Origin: Paractinoplanes tereljensis
Lineage (GTDB): Bacteria; Actinomycetota; Actinomycetes; Mycobacteriales; Micromonosporaceae
Direction: 5' to 3'
DNA: 64,000 nucleotides
Assembly (NCBI RefSeq): GCF_016862435.1
Contig: NZ_BOMY01000009.1
Coordinates: 124,001-188,000 of the forward strand
Notes under the pieces: model-generated
What the model was told of the DNA's origin: nothing
Seen by the model: only the letters and a program-made list of their open reading frames with translations
Database searches by the model: none
Program-made: the position numbers and the translations under genes
Part shown: positions 33,740 through 46,946 of the stretch, one piece after another
How positions within the stretch are numbered: the stretch's first letter is position 1
How the letters are laid out: every line of letters starts with the position of its first letter

Positions 33740-34861
33740 TCAGCTCTCCTTGTTGATGTACTCGGGGTGGTTGAAAAGGAAGTTGGGCAACCGGTCCTCG
33801 CTGACCGCCTTGAAGAACTCGCCGGCGCTCTCGTCGAGCGCCTCGCCCTGGTACTTCCCGTTCTCGATGACCCCGCGACCGGGCAGCTTGATCGTCGTCA
33901 TGTTGTTGGCCCGGACGTTCTTCAGCGCGAAACCCCAGTCGACCACGTCGTGGCCGTTGCCGTCGAAGACGAGCGCGTCGCCGGCCGCCTTGAGCACCTT
34001 GTCGAGCTTGGCCGGGTTGGTGATGACGTCCTTGCCCAGTGCCTGCGACGCCATCGCCTTGATGAACTGCTGCTGGTGGCGCTGCCGGTCGTAGTCGCTC
34101 TTGGGCAGGCCGTAGCGCTGCCGGACGTAGTCGAGGGCCTGCCAGCCCTGCAGGTGGTAGGTGCCCACCTTGTATTCGGCCTGTGGGCCGTAATAGGGGT
34201 GCTCGCAGGTGTTGTCGGCGCACCGGGACAGCCGAGGCCGTGGCTTGCCGTTGGGCTGCAGGTGCTCGGACTTCACGTTCTGGTCGATCTTCATGGTGAC
34301 GCCGCCCATGGCGTCCACGATCTTCTTGAAGCCGCCGAAGTTGATGATGACGCCGGCGTCGAAACCGTCGATGCCGGTGAGCTGCTGGACCGTCTTGGCC
34401 AGCAGCTCGAAGCCCTGCGCCGGGTCGTGCTTGCCGTTGCCGAGGGCACTGCCGTACCCCATCGCGGCGTTGATCTTGGAACGGCCGCCGCGGAACCCGG
34501 TCTTGTCGAACGACGGGATGTCGACCACCAGGTCGCGGGGCACCGAGAAGATGTACGCCTGGTCCATCGACTGCGGGATGTGCACCACGATGATCGAGTC
34601 GGACAGCGGGGTCTGCGTATCGGTCCGCGGGTCGATGCCGACCAGCAGGATGTTCTGCGCACCCTTGATGTCGGCGGCCTTCGCGGCCGCCGCCGCGTCG
34701 TCGCCACCGAGGAGGGGTTTGGTCTCGACCGCGCCGGCGTAACGGGCGAGCACGACCTGGCCGGTGACGAGAGCACCACCGCTGAGGACCATGAGGATGC
34801 AGCCGAAGATCGCACACAACCGGGCCCACATCGGGGCTCGGCGTTTGCTGGATTTGGCCAC
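33740..34861 (-). CDS. LCP (LytR-CpsA-Psr) family cell-wall glycopolymer ligase, inserted in the atp locus
   Basis: A 373-residue protein. A basic N-terminus is followed by one membrane segment (ARLCAIFGCILMVLSGGALV), and then an extracytoplasmic LCP domain with NILLVGIDPRTD, SDSIIVVHIPQ, YIFSVPRDLVVDIP, VIINFGGFKKIVDAMGG and LDYVRQRYG. LCP enzymes transfer undecaprenyl-linked glycopolymers onto peptidoglycan. A short Cys-containing insert (RCADNTCEHPYYG) may form a disulfide. The GTG at 34861 has GGGAG six bases upstream. The gene stands between atpD and atpC on the same strand, which is unusual; 77 nt separate it from atpC. Confidence 0.92.
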   Translation of the reverse strand: MAKSSKRRAPMWARLCAIFGCILMVLSGGALVTGQVVLARYAGAVETKPLLGGDDAAAAAKAADIKGAQNILLVGIDPRTDTQTPLSDSIIVVHIPQSMDQAYIFSVPRDLVVDIPSFDKTGFRGGRSKINAAMGYGSALGNGKHDPAQGFELLAKTVQQLTGIDGFDAGVIINFGGFKKIVDAMGGVTMKIDQNVKSEHLQPNGKPRPRLSRCADNTCEHPYYGPQAEYKVGTYHLQGWQALDYVRQRYGLPKSDYDRQRHQQQFIKAMASQALGKDVITNPAKLDKVLKAAGDALVFDGNGHDVVDWGFALKNVRANNMTTIKLPGRGVIENGKYQGEALDESAGEFFKAVSEDRLPNFLFNHPEYINKES

Positions 34862-34946
34862 ATCAACTCCCAACGATCACAAGCGGCACCGCCAGCCTAC
34901 CTAGGCCGCGAAAGCCCTAACGCCCGTGCGAAGCGCGGGAAACGCG

Positions 34947-34982
34947 ATGAGCCGCGCCCACCTGACGGTGGGCGCGGCTCAT
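34947..34982 (-). terminator. Strong hairpin terminator downstream of atpD
   Basis: A perfect 16-bp stem, ATGAGCCGCGCCCACC with GGTGGGCGCGGCTCAT, closes a 4-nt loop. It begins 15 nt after the atpD stop. No long U-run follows on the minus strand, as is common for actinobacterial terminators; the plus-strand side has TTTG. It should uncouple the LCP-atpC-DUF2550 group from the main atp transcript. Confidence 0.75.
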
Positions 34983-34997
34983 TTGTCGCAGGAAGGG

Positions 34998-37369
<2,372 letters not shown>

Positions 37370-37371
37370 GG

Positions 37372-39027
<1,656 letters not shown>

Positions 39028-39114
39028 CCTCTGCCTTCTCTGTCTAGCTCGGGACGTCGCCGCCGCCGAGGGGCCTTCTCGATTCACACGTCGCCGCGGA
39101 CCGAGGGGAAAGAA

Positions 39115-39936
39115 CTATTTAGCGAACGCCTGCTTGGCTGCGTTGAGCCGGCGCAGGATCGTGCCGTCGTAGAGGTCGGAGCCGACCCGGACGCGAACCC
39201 CGCCGATGATCGCGGGATCAACCACGACCTGCAGCGAGACCGGCCGCCCGTAGATCTCGGCCAGCTTCCCGGACAGAGCCTGCTCATCGGCATCGCCCAG
39301 CGGCTTGGCCACCGTCACGTAGGCAACCTCGCGGTCGCGCTTCGCGGCGGTCAGCTCGACCAGCCTGGTCAGCGAGGCCTCGAAGCCCCGCCCGCCGAAC
39401 CCCTCGAGGGCAACCTCGACGAGCCGAACCGTCGCCGGCTGGGACTTGCCCTTCAGCAAGTCCTCCACGAGCTTAGCCCGACGCCCGGCCGGCGCACCCG
39501 GGTCACTCAGCGTGACGGCCAGCTCGGCACTGCCTCCGACGATCTGCCCGAAACGGAACAGCTCGTCCTCGACGTCGGCCAGCTTGCCGGCCTTCTCCGC
39601 GGAACGGAGAACGACCTCCACGCCGAGACGCTCGGTAGCGTCCAGCAGGTCGGCCGGCCGCGAGAAGCGACCGGACGCGAGCGAGACCAGGGTGGCCACG
39701 GTCGCCGCGGCCAGCTTGCTGGTCAGCAGCGAGCGAAGCAGCTCGCCCCGGTCGGCGCTCGGCCGCGACGGGTCGGTCAGCGCCCGGCGCAGCCGGGGCT
39801 GGGCCCGCAGCAGGCCGGCCACCGACAGAATTTCGTCGGCAACCGTGGCCAGCTGCGCGGCCGTGGCCGTGCCGGTCTCGGACTCGAGCTTCGTCACGGC
39901 CTCGTTGTAGGCCTGCTGACTGACGCTCGACGCCAT
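39115..39936 (-). CDS. atpH: ATP synthase delta subunit
   Basis: A 273-residue peripheral-stalk subunit, longer than the ~177-residue E. coli form as in other actinobacteria. The N-terminal half is extended and helical, and the family C-terminus is present (AYVTVAKPLGDADEQALSGK, then VVVDPAIIGGVRVRVGSDLY). It is not fused to subunit b, unlike the mycobacterial arrangement. Its ATG shares a base with the atpF TGA (TGATG). Confidence 0.95.
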   Translation of the reverse strand: MASSVSQQAYNEAVTKLESETGTATAAQLATVADEILSVAGLLRAQPRLRRALTDPSRPSADRGELLRSLLTSKLAAATVATLVSLASGRFSRPADLLDATERLGVEVVLRSAEKAGKLADVEDELFRFGQIVGGSAELAVTLSDPGAPAGRRAKLVEDLLKGKSQPATVRLVEVALEGFGGRGFEASLTRLVELTAAKRDREVAYVTVAKPLGDADEQALSGKLAEIYGRPVSLQVVVDPAIIGGVRVRVGSDLYDGTILRRLNAAKQAFAK

Positions 39937-40493
39937 CAGCGCCGCCCGCCGGTCGTGCCGGCCGAGTCGAGGTCGGCGATGAACCGCTCGACGGTGCCGC
40001 GGCTGCGAGCCTCGTCGGCGAGAGACTCTCCGACGATCTTGCTGGCCAGGTCGACAGCGAGCGTGCCCACCTCGGACCGCAGCTCACGCACGATGCTCTC
40101 GCGCTGCGCGGCGAGCTGTTCGCGCCCGGCCGAGATGATCCGGTCGGACTCCTCGCGAGCCTTGTTGAGGACGTCCTGCCGGATGCCCTCGGCGTCGGCC
40201 CGAGCCTCGTCGCGGATGCGAGCGGCCTCGGTGCGGGCCTCGGCGAGCTGCGCACGGTACTGCTCGAGCAGCTCGTTCGCCTCGGCCTGAGCGGCCTCGG
40301 CGCGCTTGATGCCACCCTCGATCGCGTCGACCCGCGCCGCGAAGGTCTTCTCCATCTGCGGGAAGACGAACTTCGTGAGCACGACGACGAGAACGATGAA
40401 GGCGATCGACCCGAGGACGATCTCCTGCCAGATCGGGATGATCGGGTTGTGCTCGGTCTCGGCGGCGGCCTCAGCCAGAATTGTGTTGATCAT
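39936..40493 (-). CDS. atpF: ATP synthase Fo subunit b
   Basis: A 185-residue subunit with one N-terminal membrane helix (IVLGSIAFIVLVVVLTKFVF) and a long charged coiled coil that forms the peripheral stalk (RAEAAQAEANELLEQYRAQL onward). It lies 32 nt after atpE and overlaps atpH by one base. Confidence 0.95.
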   Translation of the reverse strand: MINTILAEAAAETEHNPIIPIWQEIVLGSIAFIVLVVVLTKFVFPQMEKTFAARVDAIEGGIKRAEAAQAEANELLEQYRAQLAEARTEAARIRDEARADAEGIRQDVLNKAREESDRIISAGREQLAAQRESIVRELRSEVGTLAVDLASKIVGESLADEARSRGTVERFIADLDSAGTTGGRR

Positions 40494-40525
40494 TTAGACC
40501 TCCCAGAGAGGCTTAAAGGGTGGGT

Positions 40526-40753
<228 letters not shown>

Positions 40754-40772
40754 TTAGTTCCTCCTGGTATCT

Positions 40773-40789
40773 CGCGTGATTTTCACGCG
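40773..40789 (-). promoter_or_regulatory. Intercistronic hairpin between atpB and atpE
   Basis: CGCGTGA and TCACGCG form a perfect 7-bp stem around a 3-nt loop in the 74-nt gap. It lies upstream of the strong atpE ribosome site and could protect a processed atpE message or tune read-through from atpB. Confidence 0.5.
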
Positions 40790-40824
40790 GGACGACAAAC
40801 GGGGTGTTGCGGAAAAACCCAAGC

Positions 40825-41619
40825 TCAGTGCTCGTCGGCGAGCGCGCCCTGGACGTAGCTCGCGGTGAGCACGGTGAAGACGTAGGCCTGGAGGCAGATC
40901 ACCAGGAACTCGAGGAAGGTCAGCGCGATCGTCATCACCCAGGAGACGACCGAGAACGGCGCGAACCACGCATTCGCGTTCAGCATCGCGAAACCGCCGA
41001 GCGTGAACACCAGCAACAGCATGTGGCCGGCGAACATGTTGGCGAAGAGACGGACGGCGAGCGAGAACGGCCGGACCAGGAAGTTCGAGAAGAACTCGAT
41101 CGGAATCAGCAGCGGCAGAATGAACCACGGCGCCGGCGGGATGAGCGCGGTCTTGAGGTACTTCACGACACCGTGCTGACGGACGCCGACCGCGATGAAC
41201 ATCACGTAGCTGATTACCGCGAGGAATGCCGGGAAGGCGATATGCGAGTTCGGCGAGATCTGCACGAACGGCACGATGCCCCAGAAGTTGTTCAGCAAAA
41301 TAAAGCAGAACAACGTGGTGAGGTACGGCGCGAAGTTAACCCCGCGCGGGCCGATCATCTCGATCGCGATGTTGTTCCGCACGAAGCCGTAAATGCTCTC
41401 CGCGAACCACTGCTTCTTGGTCGGCACGAGCTGGGGCTTCCGGTATGACACCAGGAAGAAAATGATGATCAGCGCAGCGCTCAGCCAGACCAGCGCGGTG
41501 ATCTTGGTAAACCAGTAGTTGTCGTGCTCGGCCCACGGCAGGATGCTGGGCAGGTAGAAGTCCTCGACACTCGGCGGGAACGGAACATCCGCTGCGAGGA
41601 CGATCGACTGACCGGTCAC
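40825..41619 (-). CDS. atpB: ATP synthase Fo subunit a
   Basis: A 264-residue membrane subunit forming the proton half-channels. The essential Arg lies in FSLAVRLFANMFAGHML, and FCFILLNNFWGIVPFV and FLEFLVICLQAYVFTVL are the conserved helices. It starts with GTG at 41619, 15 nt after the upstream small AtpZ/AtpI-like gene. The C-terminus is LTASYVQGALADEH. Confidence 0.96.
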   Translation of the reverse strand: MTGQSIVLAADVPFPPSVEDFYLPSILPWAEHDNYWFTKITALVWLSAALIIIFFLVSYRKPQLVPTKKQWFAESIYGFVRNNIAIEMIGPRGVNFAPYLTTLFCFILLNNFWGIVPFVQISPNSHIAFPAFLAVISYVMFIAVGVRQHGVVKYLKTALIPPAPWFILPLLIPIEFFSNFLVRPFSLAVRLFANMFAGHMLLLVFTLGGFAMLNANAWFAPFSVVSWVMTIALTFLEFLVICLQAYVFTVLTASYVQGALADEH

Positions 41620-41634
41620 CGTAGCCCTTTCCTG

Positions 41635-41868
41635 TCAGACGCCAAGGCGGCGCACTATGAGGTAGACACCGCCGCCGATCCCTAGAACCGCACCGATTCC
41701 GGCGAAGATGCCGCTGGTTCCGACCCAACGGTCGACCAGCCAACCGATCCCGCCCCACACCAACATGCCCGAGATGAGGTACGCGACGGCCGTCATGCCC
41801 ATTCCCGTGTCGGGGGGGTTATCGGCGTCGTCACCACGGGGATTTTTGGAAGGTTCCTGACCGGCCAT
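41635..41868 (-). CDS. AtpZ/AtpI-like small membrane protein
   Basis: A 77-residue protein: a polar N-terminus (MAGQEPSKNPRGDDADNPPD) and two membrane helices (AVAYLISGMLVWGGIGWLVD and FAGIGAVLGIGGGVYLIV). This is the AtpZ/AtpI pattern of small proteins encoded first in atp operons, thought to help assemble the c-ring or carry magnesium or calcium. The ATG at 41868 is the first Met of the polar head; the in-frame upstream extension is not family-like. It lies 15 nt before atpB. Confidence 0.85.
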   Translation of the reverse strand: MAGQEPSKNPRGDDADNPPDTGMGMTAVAYLISGMLVWGGIGWLVDRWVGTSGIFAGIGAVLGIGGGVYLIVRRLGV

Positions 41869-42020
41869 GACGGCCCGAACGATATCAGGAGGTAACACGA
41901 GGCTAAGCGAGACCCCCCGCACAACCGAGGTTGTCCAGGCGTCAGGGGTCACGCAACTGGAACGACACGGTACTCCCCCTCTGCCATAACCGGACATGAC
42001 CCGACCGTTCACATCACCGT

Positions 42021-42042
42021 TTCGTGGTCAACAAACCACGAA
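42021..42042 (-). terminator. Hairpin between the atpI-like gene and the main atp operon
   Basis: TTCGTGGT (42021-42028) pairs with ACCACGAA (42035-42042) around a 6-nt loop, 37 nt after the stop of the upstream gene on the minus strand. It lies in a 210-nt gap that should also hold the atp operon promoter; I could not define -35/-10 elements with confidence. Confidence 0.45.
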
Positions 42043-42078
42043 TGGGGCGTTTGCCGAGGTAAAACGCGGTGCGATAGA

Positions 42079-42582
42079 TCACTTCGGGCGACGGATCGCG
42101 GTGAACCACCACGCTTGCACCGCAGTCCACACCACCACGCCGGCCACGACGCCCCAACCGAGCGCCGCTTTTCCGGTCCAATCGGTAGAAATACCGTAGA
42201 CCAGGACAACACCCAGCACGGTGTACTTAACGACGTAGGTCAACAGCGCCAGCGGCATCAGCAGCGCCGGCCGCACGGTGTCCGCCCACGCGATCACCAG
42301 CGTCGACATCGTGTAACTGACCACCACGATCAGGACGCCGAGCGCGGCTCCGAGCGCGGACGCGGCTCCGCCGGCGAAAAATCCGGCCGACGCGGCACAC
42401 AGCACCAGCGCCGCCGACACCGCACTCAGGAACGGCAGGTGCGCCACCCGCCAACGAGGATCCGCGGGCAGCGGCGGGAGGTCCGGCAACGGCCGGTCGT
42501 CGTCCGAATAATCAAAACCCTGCTTCGGTACGCCGGGGAGAGTCACCGCCGGTTCGGCACCGTTGGGCTGGGAGTTCGTCAA
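42079..42582 (-). CDS. ATP synthase protein I-like membrane protein
   Basis: A 167-residue protein. A Pro/Asp-rich cytoplasmic N-terminus of about 48 residues is followed by four membrane helices ([80 protein letters not shown]). Position and topology match the AtpI-type protein upstream of actinobacterial atp operons. The start is TTG at 42582, overlapping the glyA TGA as TTGA, with AGGAAG upstream; it is therefore coupled to glyA. Confidence 0.75.
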   Translation of the reverse strand: MTNSQPNGAEPAVTLPGVPKQGFDYSDDDRPLPDLPPLPADPRWRVAHLPFLSAVSAALVLCAASAGFFAGGAASALGAALGVLIVVVSYTMSTLVIAWADTVRPALLMPLALLTYVVKYTVLGVVLVYGISTDWTGKAALGWGVVAGVVVWTAVQAWWFTAIRRPK

Positions 42583-43868
42583 GCCATCACTTCCTGTCGG
42601 GCGTAGGCCGGGAACCGCCGGACCAGCTCCAGCACCTCGTCAGCCACGTCGGCGAGCCGGCTCGCACCGGCCGCGGTGCCCGGATCACTGCGCACCGCGA
42701 TGCCGATCAGCCCGGCCACCCGCCGCATCTCAGCCTCCCGCATGCCCTGCGTGGTCGCGCACGGGGTCCCGACCCGGATGCCGGACGCCACCGCCGGCCG
42801 CTGCGGATCGAACGGGATCGCGTTCTTGTTCAGGGTGATCCGGCCCAGCTCGCAGCGTTCCTCGGCGGCCTTCCCGGTGACACCGAGCTCGCGCAGGTCG
42901 GCCAGCACCAGGTGGGTGTCGGTGCCTCCGGCGACCGGCCGGATGCCGTCGTCGGACAGCGCCGCGGCGAGCGCCCGCGCGTTGCTGACAACCTGCCGGG
43001 CGTACGCCTGGAAGGCCGGACCGGACGCCTCGCGTAAGGCGACCGCCTTGGCCGCGATGGCATGCATCATCGGACCGCCCTGGCTGAACGGGAAGACCGC
43101 CTTGTCGACCCGCTGAGCCAGCTCGGCCCGGCAGAGGATCATGCCGCCGCGCGGTCCGCGCAGCACCTTGTGGGTGGTGCAGGTGACCACGTCGGCGTAC
43201 GGCACCGGGGACGGCACCGCGTGCCCGGCCACCAGGCCGATGAAGTGCGCGGCGTCGACCAGCAGATAGGCACCGACCTCGTCGGCGATCTCCCGGAACA
43301 GGGCGAAGTCGATCATCCGGGGATAGGCGGTGGCACCGCAGATGATCAGCTTGGGCCGGTGCGCGAGCGCCAGGTCCCGCACCTCGTCGTAGTCGATCTC
43401 CTCGGTGTCCGCGTCGACCCGGTAGCCGATCGGATGGAACCACTTCCCGGAGAAGTTGACCCGGCTGCCGTGGGTGAGGTGCCCGCCGTGCGACAGCTCC
43501 ATGGACAGCACGGTGTCGCCCGGCTCGGCCAGTGCCGCGAACGCCGCCAGGTTGGCCGCCGTCCCCGAGTGCGGCTGCACGTTGGCGTGCTCGGCCCCGA
43601 ACAGCCGCTTGGCCCGGTCGACCGCGAGTTCCTCGGCCCGGTCGGCCTGAGCGCACCCGCCGTAGTAGCGATGGCCGGGGTAGCCCTCGGCGTACTTGTC
43701 GTTGAGGGTCGAGCCGAGCGCGGCCAGCACGGCCGGCGAGGTGAAGTTCTCGCTCGCGATCAGCTGGAGACCGCCGCGCTGGCGGTCCAACTCGTCGAGG
43801 AGGACATGGGCGATCTCCGGATCGTCGCGCTCAAGCGACACGAAGTCCGGGCCCCAGAACGTGTCCAC
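42579..43868 (-). CDS. glyA: Serine hydroxymethyltransferase
   Basis: A 429-residue PLP enzyme that converts serine and tetrahydrofolate to glycine and methylene-tetrahydrofolate. Signatures are [46 protein letters not shown], and the PLP lysine in [17 protein letters not shown]. The GTG at 43868 has GGGGGAGGG just upstream; an ATG 13 codons earlier is in frame but lacks this signal. It is probably cotranscribed with the AtpI-like gene. SHMT-atp neighbourhood is normal for actinomycetes. Confidence 0.95.
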   Translation of the reverse strand: MDTFWGPDFVSLERDDPEIAHVLLDELDRQRGGLQLIASENFTSPAVLAALGSTLNDKYAEGYPGHRYYGGCAQADRAEELAVDRAKRLFGAEHANVQPHSGTAANLAAFAALAEPGDTVLSMELSHGGHLTHGSRVNFSGKWFHPIGYRVDADTEEIDYDEVRDLALAHRPKLIICGATAYPRMIDFALFREIADEVGAYLLVDAAHFIGLVAGHAVPSPVPYADVVTCTTHKVLRGPRGGMILCRAELAQRVDKAVFPFSQGGPMMHAIAAKAVALREASGPAFQAYARQVVSNARALAAALSDDGIRPVAGGTDTHLVLADLRELGVTGKAAEERCELGRITLNKNAIPFDPQRPAVASGIRVGTPCATTQGMREAEMRRVAGLIGIAVRSDPGTAAGASRLADVADEVLELVRRFPAYARQEVMA

Positions 43869-43945
43869 GTGCCCTCCCCCATAGGCCGCGATGCCAGAAT
43901 CGAGCATATGGCGTAAAGCACCCTGCTAGCGGGCACACTTCGGTT

Positions 43946-45400
43946 ATGCGCTGCTTGGTAACCGGTGCGACCGGCTATATCGGCGGCCGGTTGACGCCCC
44001 GGCTGCTCGCGGCGGGACACGAGGTGCGGTGTCTGTCGCGCTCCGCGGCCCGGCTTCGCGACGCACCCTGGGCCGGCCGGGTGGAGATCGCCGAGGGCGA
44101 TCTGGCCGACCCCTCCTCGTTGACCGCCGCCCTGGACGGAATCGAGGTCGCCTACTTCCTGGTCCACTCGCTGGGCCGGCGCGACTTCGAGGAGCTCGAC
44201 CGGCGCGGCGCCGAGAACTTCGCGGCCGCCTGCCGGGAGGCCGGCGTGCGCCGGATCATCTACCTGGGCGGCCCGGAACCGCCGCCGGGCGAGCGGGCGT
44301 CGGCGCACCTGCGGTCGCGCACCGAGGTGGCCCGCATCCTGCTGGACAGCGGAGTGCCGGCGATCGTGCTGCGTGCCCCGGTGATCATCGGGTCCGGCTC
44401 GGCGTCGTTCGAGATGCTGCGCTACCTCACCGAGCGGCTGCCGGCCATGGTCACCCCGCGCTGGGTCAGCAACCGGATCCAGCCGATCGCGGTGCGCGAC
44501 GTGCTGCGCTACCTGGTCGCGGCCGCGACCATGCCGGCCGGGCTGAACCGGGCCTTCGACATCGGCGGCGCGGACGTGCTCACCTACGCCGACATGATGA
44601 TGCGGTACGCGAAGGTGGCCGGCCTGCGCCCCCGGATCATCGTGCCGACCCGGGTGCTCAGCCCGTGGCTGTCGGCGTTCTGGGTCGGCCTGGTCACGCC
44701 GGTGCCGAACGCGATCGCCCGCCCACTTGTCGCCAGCCTGGTGCACGAGGCGGTGGCGGCCGAGAACGACATCGCCGAGTACGCGCCGGAGGAGGAACCG
44801 CTCGGGTTCGACGAGGCGGTCCGGTTCGCGCTTCTCAAGGTCCGCAACGCGGACGTGGAGACCCGCTGGTCGAGTGCGGCCGGCCGGGACGCGGCGGCCG
44901 AGCCGCTGCCCAGCGACCCGGACTGGTCCGGCGGCAGCGTCTACGTCGACGAACGCTGCCAGGAGGTGCACGCCCCGGTCGAGTCGCTGTGGCGGGTCAT
45001 CGAGGGGGTCGGCGGGGAGAACGGCTGGTACTCGTTCCCGCTCGCCTGGTCGGTGCGGGGCTGGCTGGACAAGCTGGTCGGCGGGGTCGGACTGCGCCGC
45101 GGCCGGCGCGACCGGCATCGGCTGCGGGTCGGCGAGGCGCTGGACTGGTGGCGGGTCGAGGAGATCGTGCCGGGCTCGCTGCTGCGGCTGCGGGCCGAGA
45201 TGCGGGTGCCGGGACGCGCCTGGCTGGAGATGACCGCGAGCGCGGACGGCGACGGGCACAGCGTCTACCGGCAGCGGGCCGTCTTCCTGCCACGGGGGCT
45301 GGCCGGGCACGCGTACTGGACGTCGGTGCTGCCGTTCCACGGCGTCGTCTTCAAGGGGATGGCCCGCAACATCGCGTCCGGGGCCGAGAAAGCTATTTAA
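43946..45400 (+). CDS. NAD(P)-binding SDR protein with DUF2867-type C-terminal domain
   Basis: A 484-residue two-domain protein. The N-terminal ~300 residues are an atypical short-chain dehydrogenase/NmrA-like fold (RCLVTGATGYIGGRLTPRLL, LVHSLGRRDFEELDRRGAEN, IYLGGPEPPPGERASAHLRS). The C-terminal ~150 residues match DUF2867 (VWRVIEGVGGENGWYSF-like: LWRVIEGVGGENGWYSFPL). Related proteins are annotated as nucleoside-diphosphate-sugar epimerases, without known substrates. It starts at ATG 43946; its end overlaps the convergent sua5 by 8 nt. Confidence 0.85.
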   Translation: MRCLVTGATGYIGGRLTPRLLAAGHEVRCLSRSAARLRDAPWAGRVEIAEGDLADPSSLTAALDGIEVAYFLVHSLGRRDFEELDRRGAENFAAACREAGVRRIIYLGGPEPPPGERASAHLRSRTEVARILLDSGVPAIVLRAPVIIGSGSASFEMLRYLTERLPAMVTPRWVSNRIQPIAVRDVLRYLVAAATMPAGLNRAFDIGGADVLTYADMMMRYAKVAGLRPRIIVPTRVLSPWLSAFWVGLVTPVPNAIARPLVASLVHEAVAAENDIAEYAPEEEPLGFDEAVRFALLKVRNADVETRWSSAAGRDAAAEPLPSDPDWSGGSVYVDERCQEVHAPVESLWRVIEGVGGENGWYSFPLAWSVRGWLDKLVGGVGLRRGRRDRHRLRVGEALDWWRVEEIVPGSLLRLRAEMRVPGRAWLEMTASADGDGHSVYRQRAVFLPRGLAGHAYWTSVLPFHGVVFKGMARNIASGAEKAI

Positions 45401-46355
45401 GGTCTGTCCTAGCCGCGGCCCGGCCCAGCCGGTCGCGGACGGCCAGCCAGTCCTCGGTCTGCGGGGGCTCCTGGACCAGGATGGTGGGGACGCCCGAGTC
45501 GTCCAGCCGGTGCAGGGCGGCGTACAGGTCGGCGGCGTACTCGCGCGGGTCGGCCGACAGGATCTCGGCGCCCGGCAGGTCGGCGCCCTCGTAGGTCAGC
45601 ACCCCGGCCGGGCCGTCGACCTCGACGTCACGCACGTCCTTGGCCAGGATCAGGGTGGCCCGGGGCGCGTAGTGCCGCTTGCTCATGCCGGGCGAGGGCC
45701 GGGCGGTGCCGTCGACGGTCTCGGTGTCGCGCAGGGCGATCGCGCCGGTCACGTCGCGCAGCGCGCGCAGGGCCAGCGCGCCCGGCCGCAGCAGGGTGGG
45801 CACGCCGGTGGTCAGGTCCAGGACGGTCGACTCGATGCCCCACGAGCTCGGGCCGCCGTCCAGCACCAGCGGCACGTCCGGCAGGCTGCGCAGCACGTGC
45901 TCGGCGGTGGTCGGCGAGATGCCCTCGGAGCGGTTGGCGCTCGGCGCGGCCAGCGGCAACCCACTCGCGGCGAGCAGGCGCAACGCCACCACGTGCGCGG
46001 GGATGCGCAGCGCGATGGTGTCGTTGTCGGCGCCCACCCCGGTCAGATGCTCCGCCCGCCGAACCACCAGGGTCAGCGGCCCGGGCCAGAATGCCGCCGC
46101 CAATTTTTCGGCATTTATCGGCCAGTCGGCCGCCAGTTCACGCGCTGCCTCGACCGTTGCCACGTGCACGATCAGCGGGTTCCAGGAGGGGCGGTTCTTC
46201 AGCCGGTAGATCTCGCCGACCGCCCGGTGCGAGAACGCGTCGGCACCCAGGCCGTAGACCGTCTCGGTGGGAAAGGCGACCACCGACTCGGCGCGCAGCA
46301 GGGCGACCGCCTCGGCGATACCGGCGTCGTCGGGCTGGGCGATCCGACCGGTCAC
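45393..46355 (-). CDS. Threonylcarbamoyl-AMP synthase, long Sua5 type
   Basis: A 320-residue enzyme that makes threonylcarbamoyl-AMP for the t6A37 tRNA modification. The YrdC domain keeps PTETVYGLGADAF, the K-x-R element YRLKNRPSWNPL and APSANRSEGISPT. The C-terminal ~110 residues (SPGMSKRHYAPRATLIL onward) form the extra Sua5 domain. The GTG at 46355 overlaps the phosphatase TGA by 4 nt (GTGA). A second, shorter paralogue lies on the far side of the phosphatase gene. Confidence 0.92.
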   Translation of the reverse strand: MTGRIAQPDDAGIAEAVALLRAESVVAFPTETVYGLGADAFSHRAVGEIYRLKNRPSWNPLIVHVATVEAARELAADWPINAEKLAAAFWPGPLTLVVRRAEHLTGVGADNDTIALRIPAHVVALRLLAASGLPLAAPSANRSEGISPTTAEHVLRSLPDVPLVLDGGPSSWGIESTVLDLTTGVPTLLRPGALALRALRDVTGAIALRDTETVDGTARPSPGMSKRHYAPRATLILAKDVRDVEVDGPAGVLTYEGADLPGAEILSADPREYAADLYAALHRLDDSGVPTILVQEPPQTEDWLAVRDRLGRAAARTDLK

Positions 46356-46945
46356 GGGAGGAGCAGTTTGGCGAACGGGACCGTGGTGTCCTCGATCTCG
46401 TCGCCGATGCGCTGGAACGTCTGGTCGCCGCGACCCCACGGGTCGTCCAGGTCGTCGCCGGGCTGCGGGCCGTCGGAGCCGCGCAGCGCGTGCACCGCCT
46501 CGACGATGGCGACGCCGCGGGCGTGCACCGAGTCGGGCTTGCCGTCGACGGCCGGGAGGGCGGACTGGTCGACCGCGCCGGCCAGCCGGCCGAACTCGCC
46601 CATCACGAACGTGCGGTCGGCCGCGTCGGGGCGCAGGGCCACCACGTAGTCGTACTGATCGGCGGTGGCCGTGAAGATCAGGTCAGCCTCGTCGATGAAG
46701 TCACCGCGCAGCTTGCGGGCCTCGAAGCCGGTGGTCGAACCACCGCGGGAGCGCACCTGGCGGGCCGCCGGCGGGTTCATCTCCTCGCCCTCGTGCCAGC
46801 CGCCGGTGCCGGCGCTGACGCTGCGCACCAGTTGGTCGCCCTCGGCGCCGGCCCGGTCGCGCACAGCCCGGGCGAGCAGCCGCTCGGCCATCGGGGAGCG
46901 GCAGATGTTGCCCATACACACGTGCAGGACGGTGAACGGCTCCAC
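46352..46945 (-). CDS. Low-molecular-weight protein-tyrosine phosphatase
   Basis: A 197-residue phosphatase. The P-loop is CMGNICRS (nucleophile Cys10, Arg16) close to the N-terminus, and the general-acid loop is DDLDDPWGRG. It is about 40 residues longer than typical LMW phosphatases because of inserted segments around residues 45-70. It starts with GTG at 46945, 1 nt after the upstream TsaC-like gene, and overlaps sua5 by 4 nt, so all three are one unit. It could act on phosphotyrosine or phosphoarginine. Confidence 0.92.
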   Translation of the reverse strand: MEPFTVLHVCMGNICRSPMAERLLARAVRDRAGAEGDQLVRSVSAGTGGWHEGEEMNPPAARQVRSRGGSTTGFEARKLRGDFIDEADLIFTATADQYDYVVALRPDAADRTFVMGEFGRLAGAVDQSALPAVDGKPDSVHARGVAIVEAVHALRGSDGPQPGDDLDDPWGRGDQTFQRIGDEIEDTTVPFAKLLLP

Positions 46946-46946
46946 C

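Noticed and set aside
33381..34829. A 482-codon frame running through both the LCP gene and atpC
   Set aside because: Only its final 93 codons are real (atpC). The rest is out of frame with the LCP protein, which has its own complete reading frame and ribosome site.
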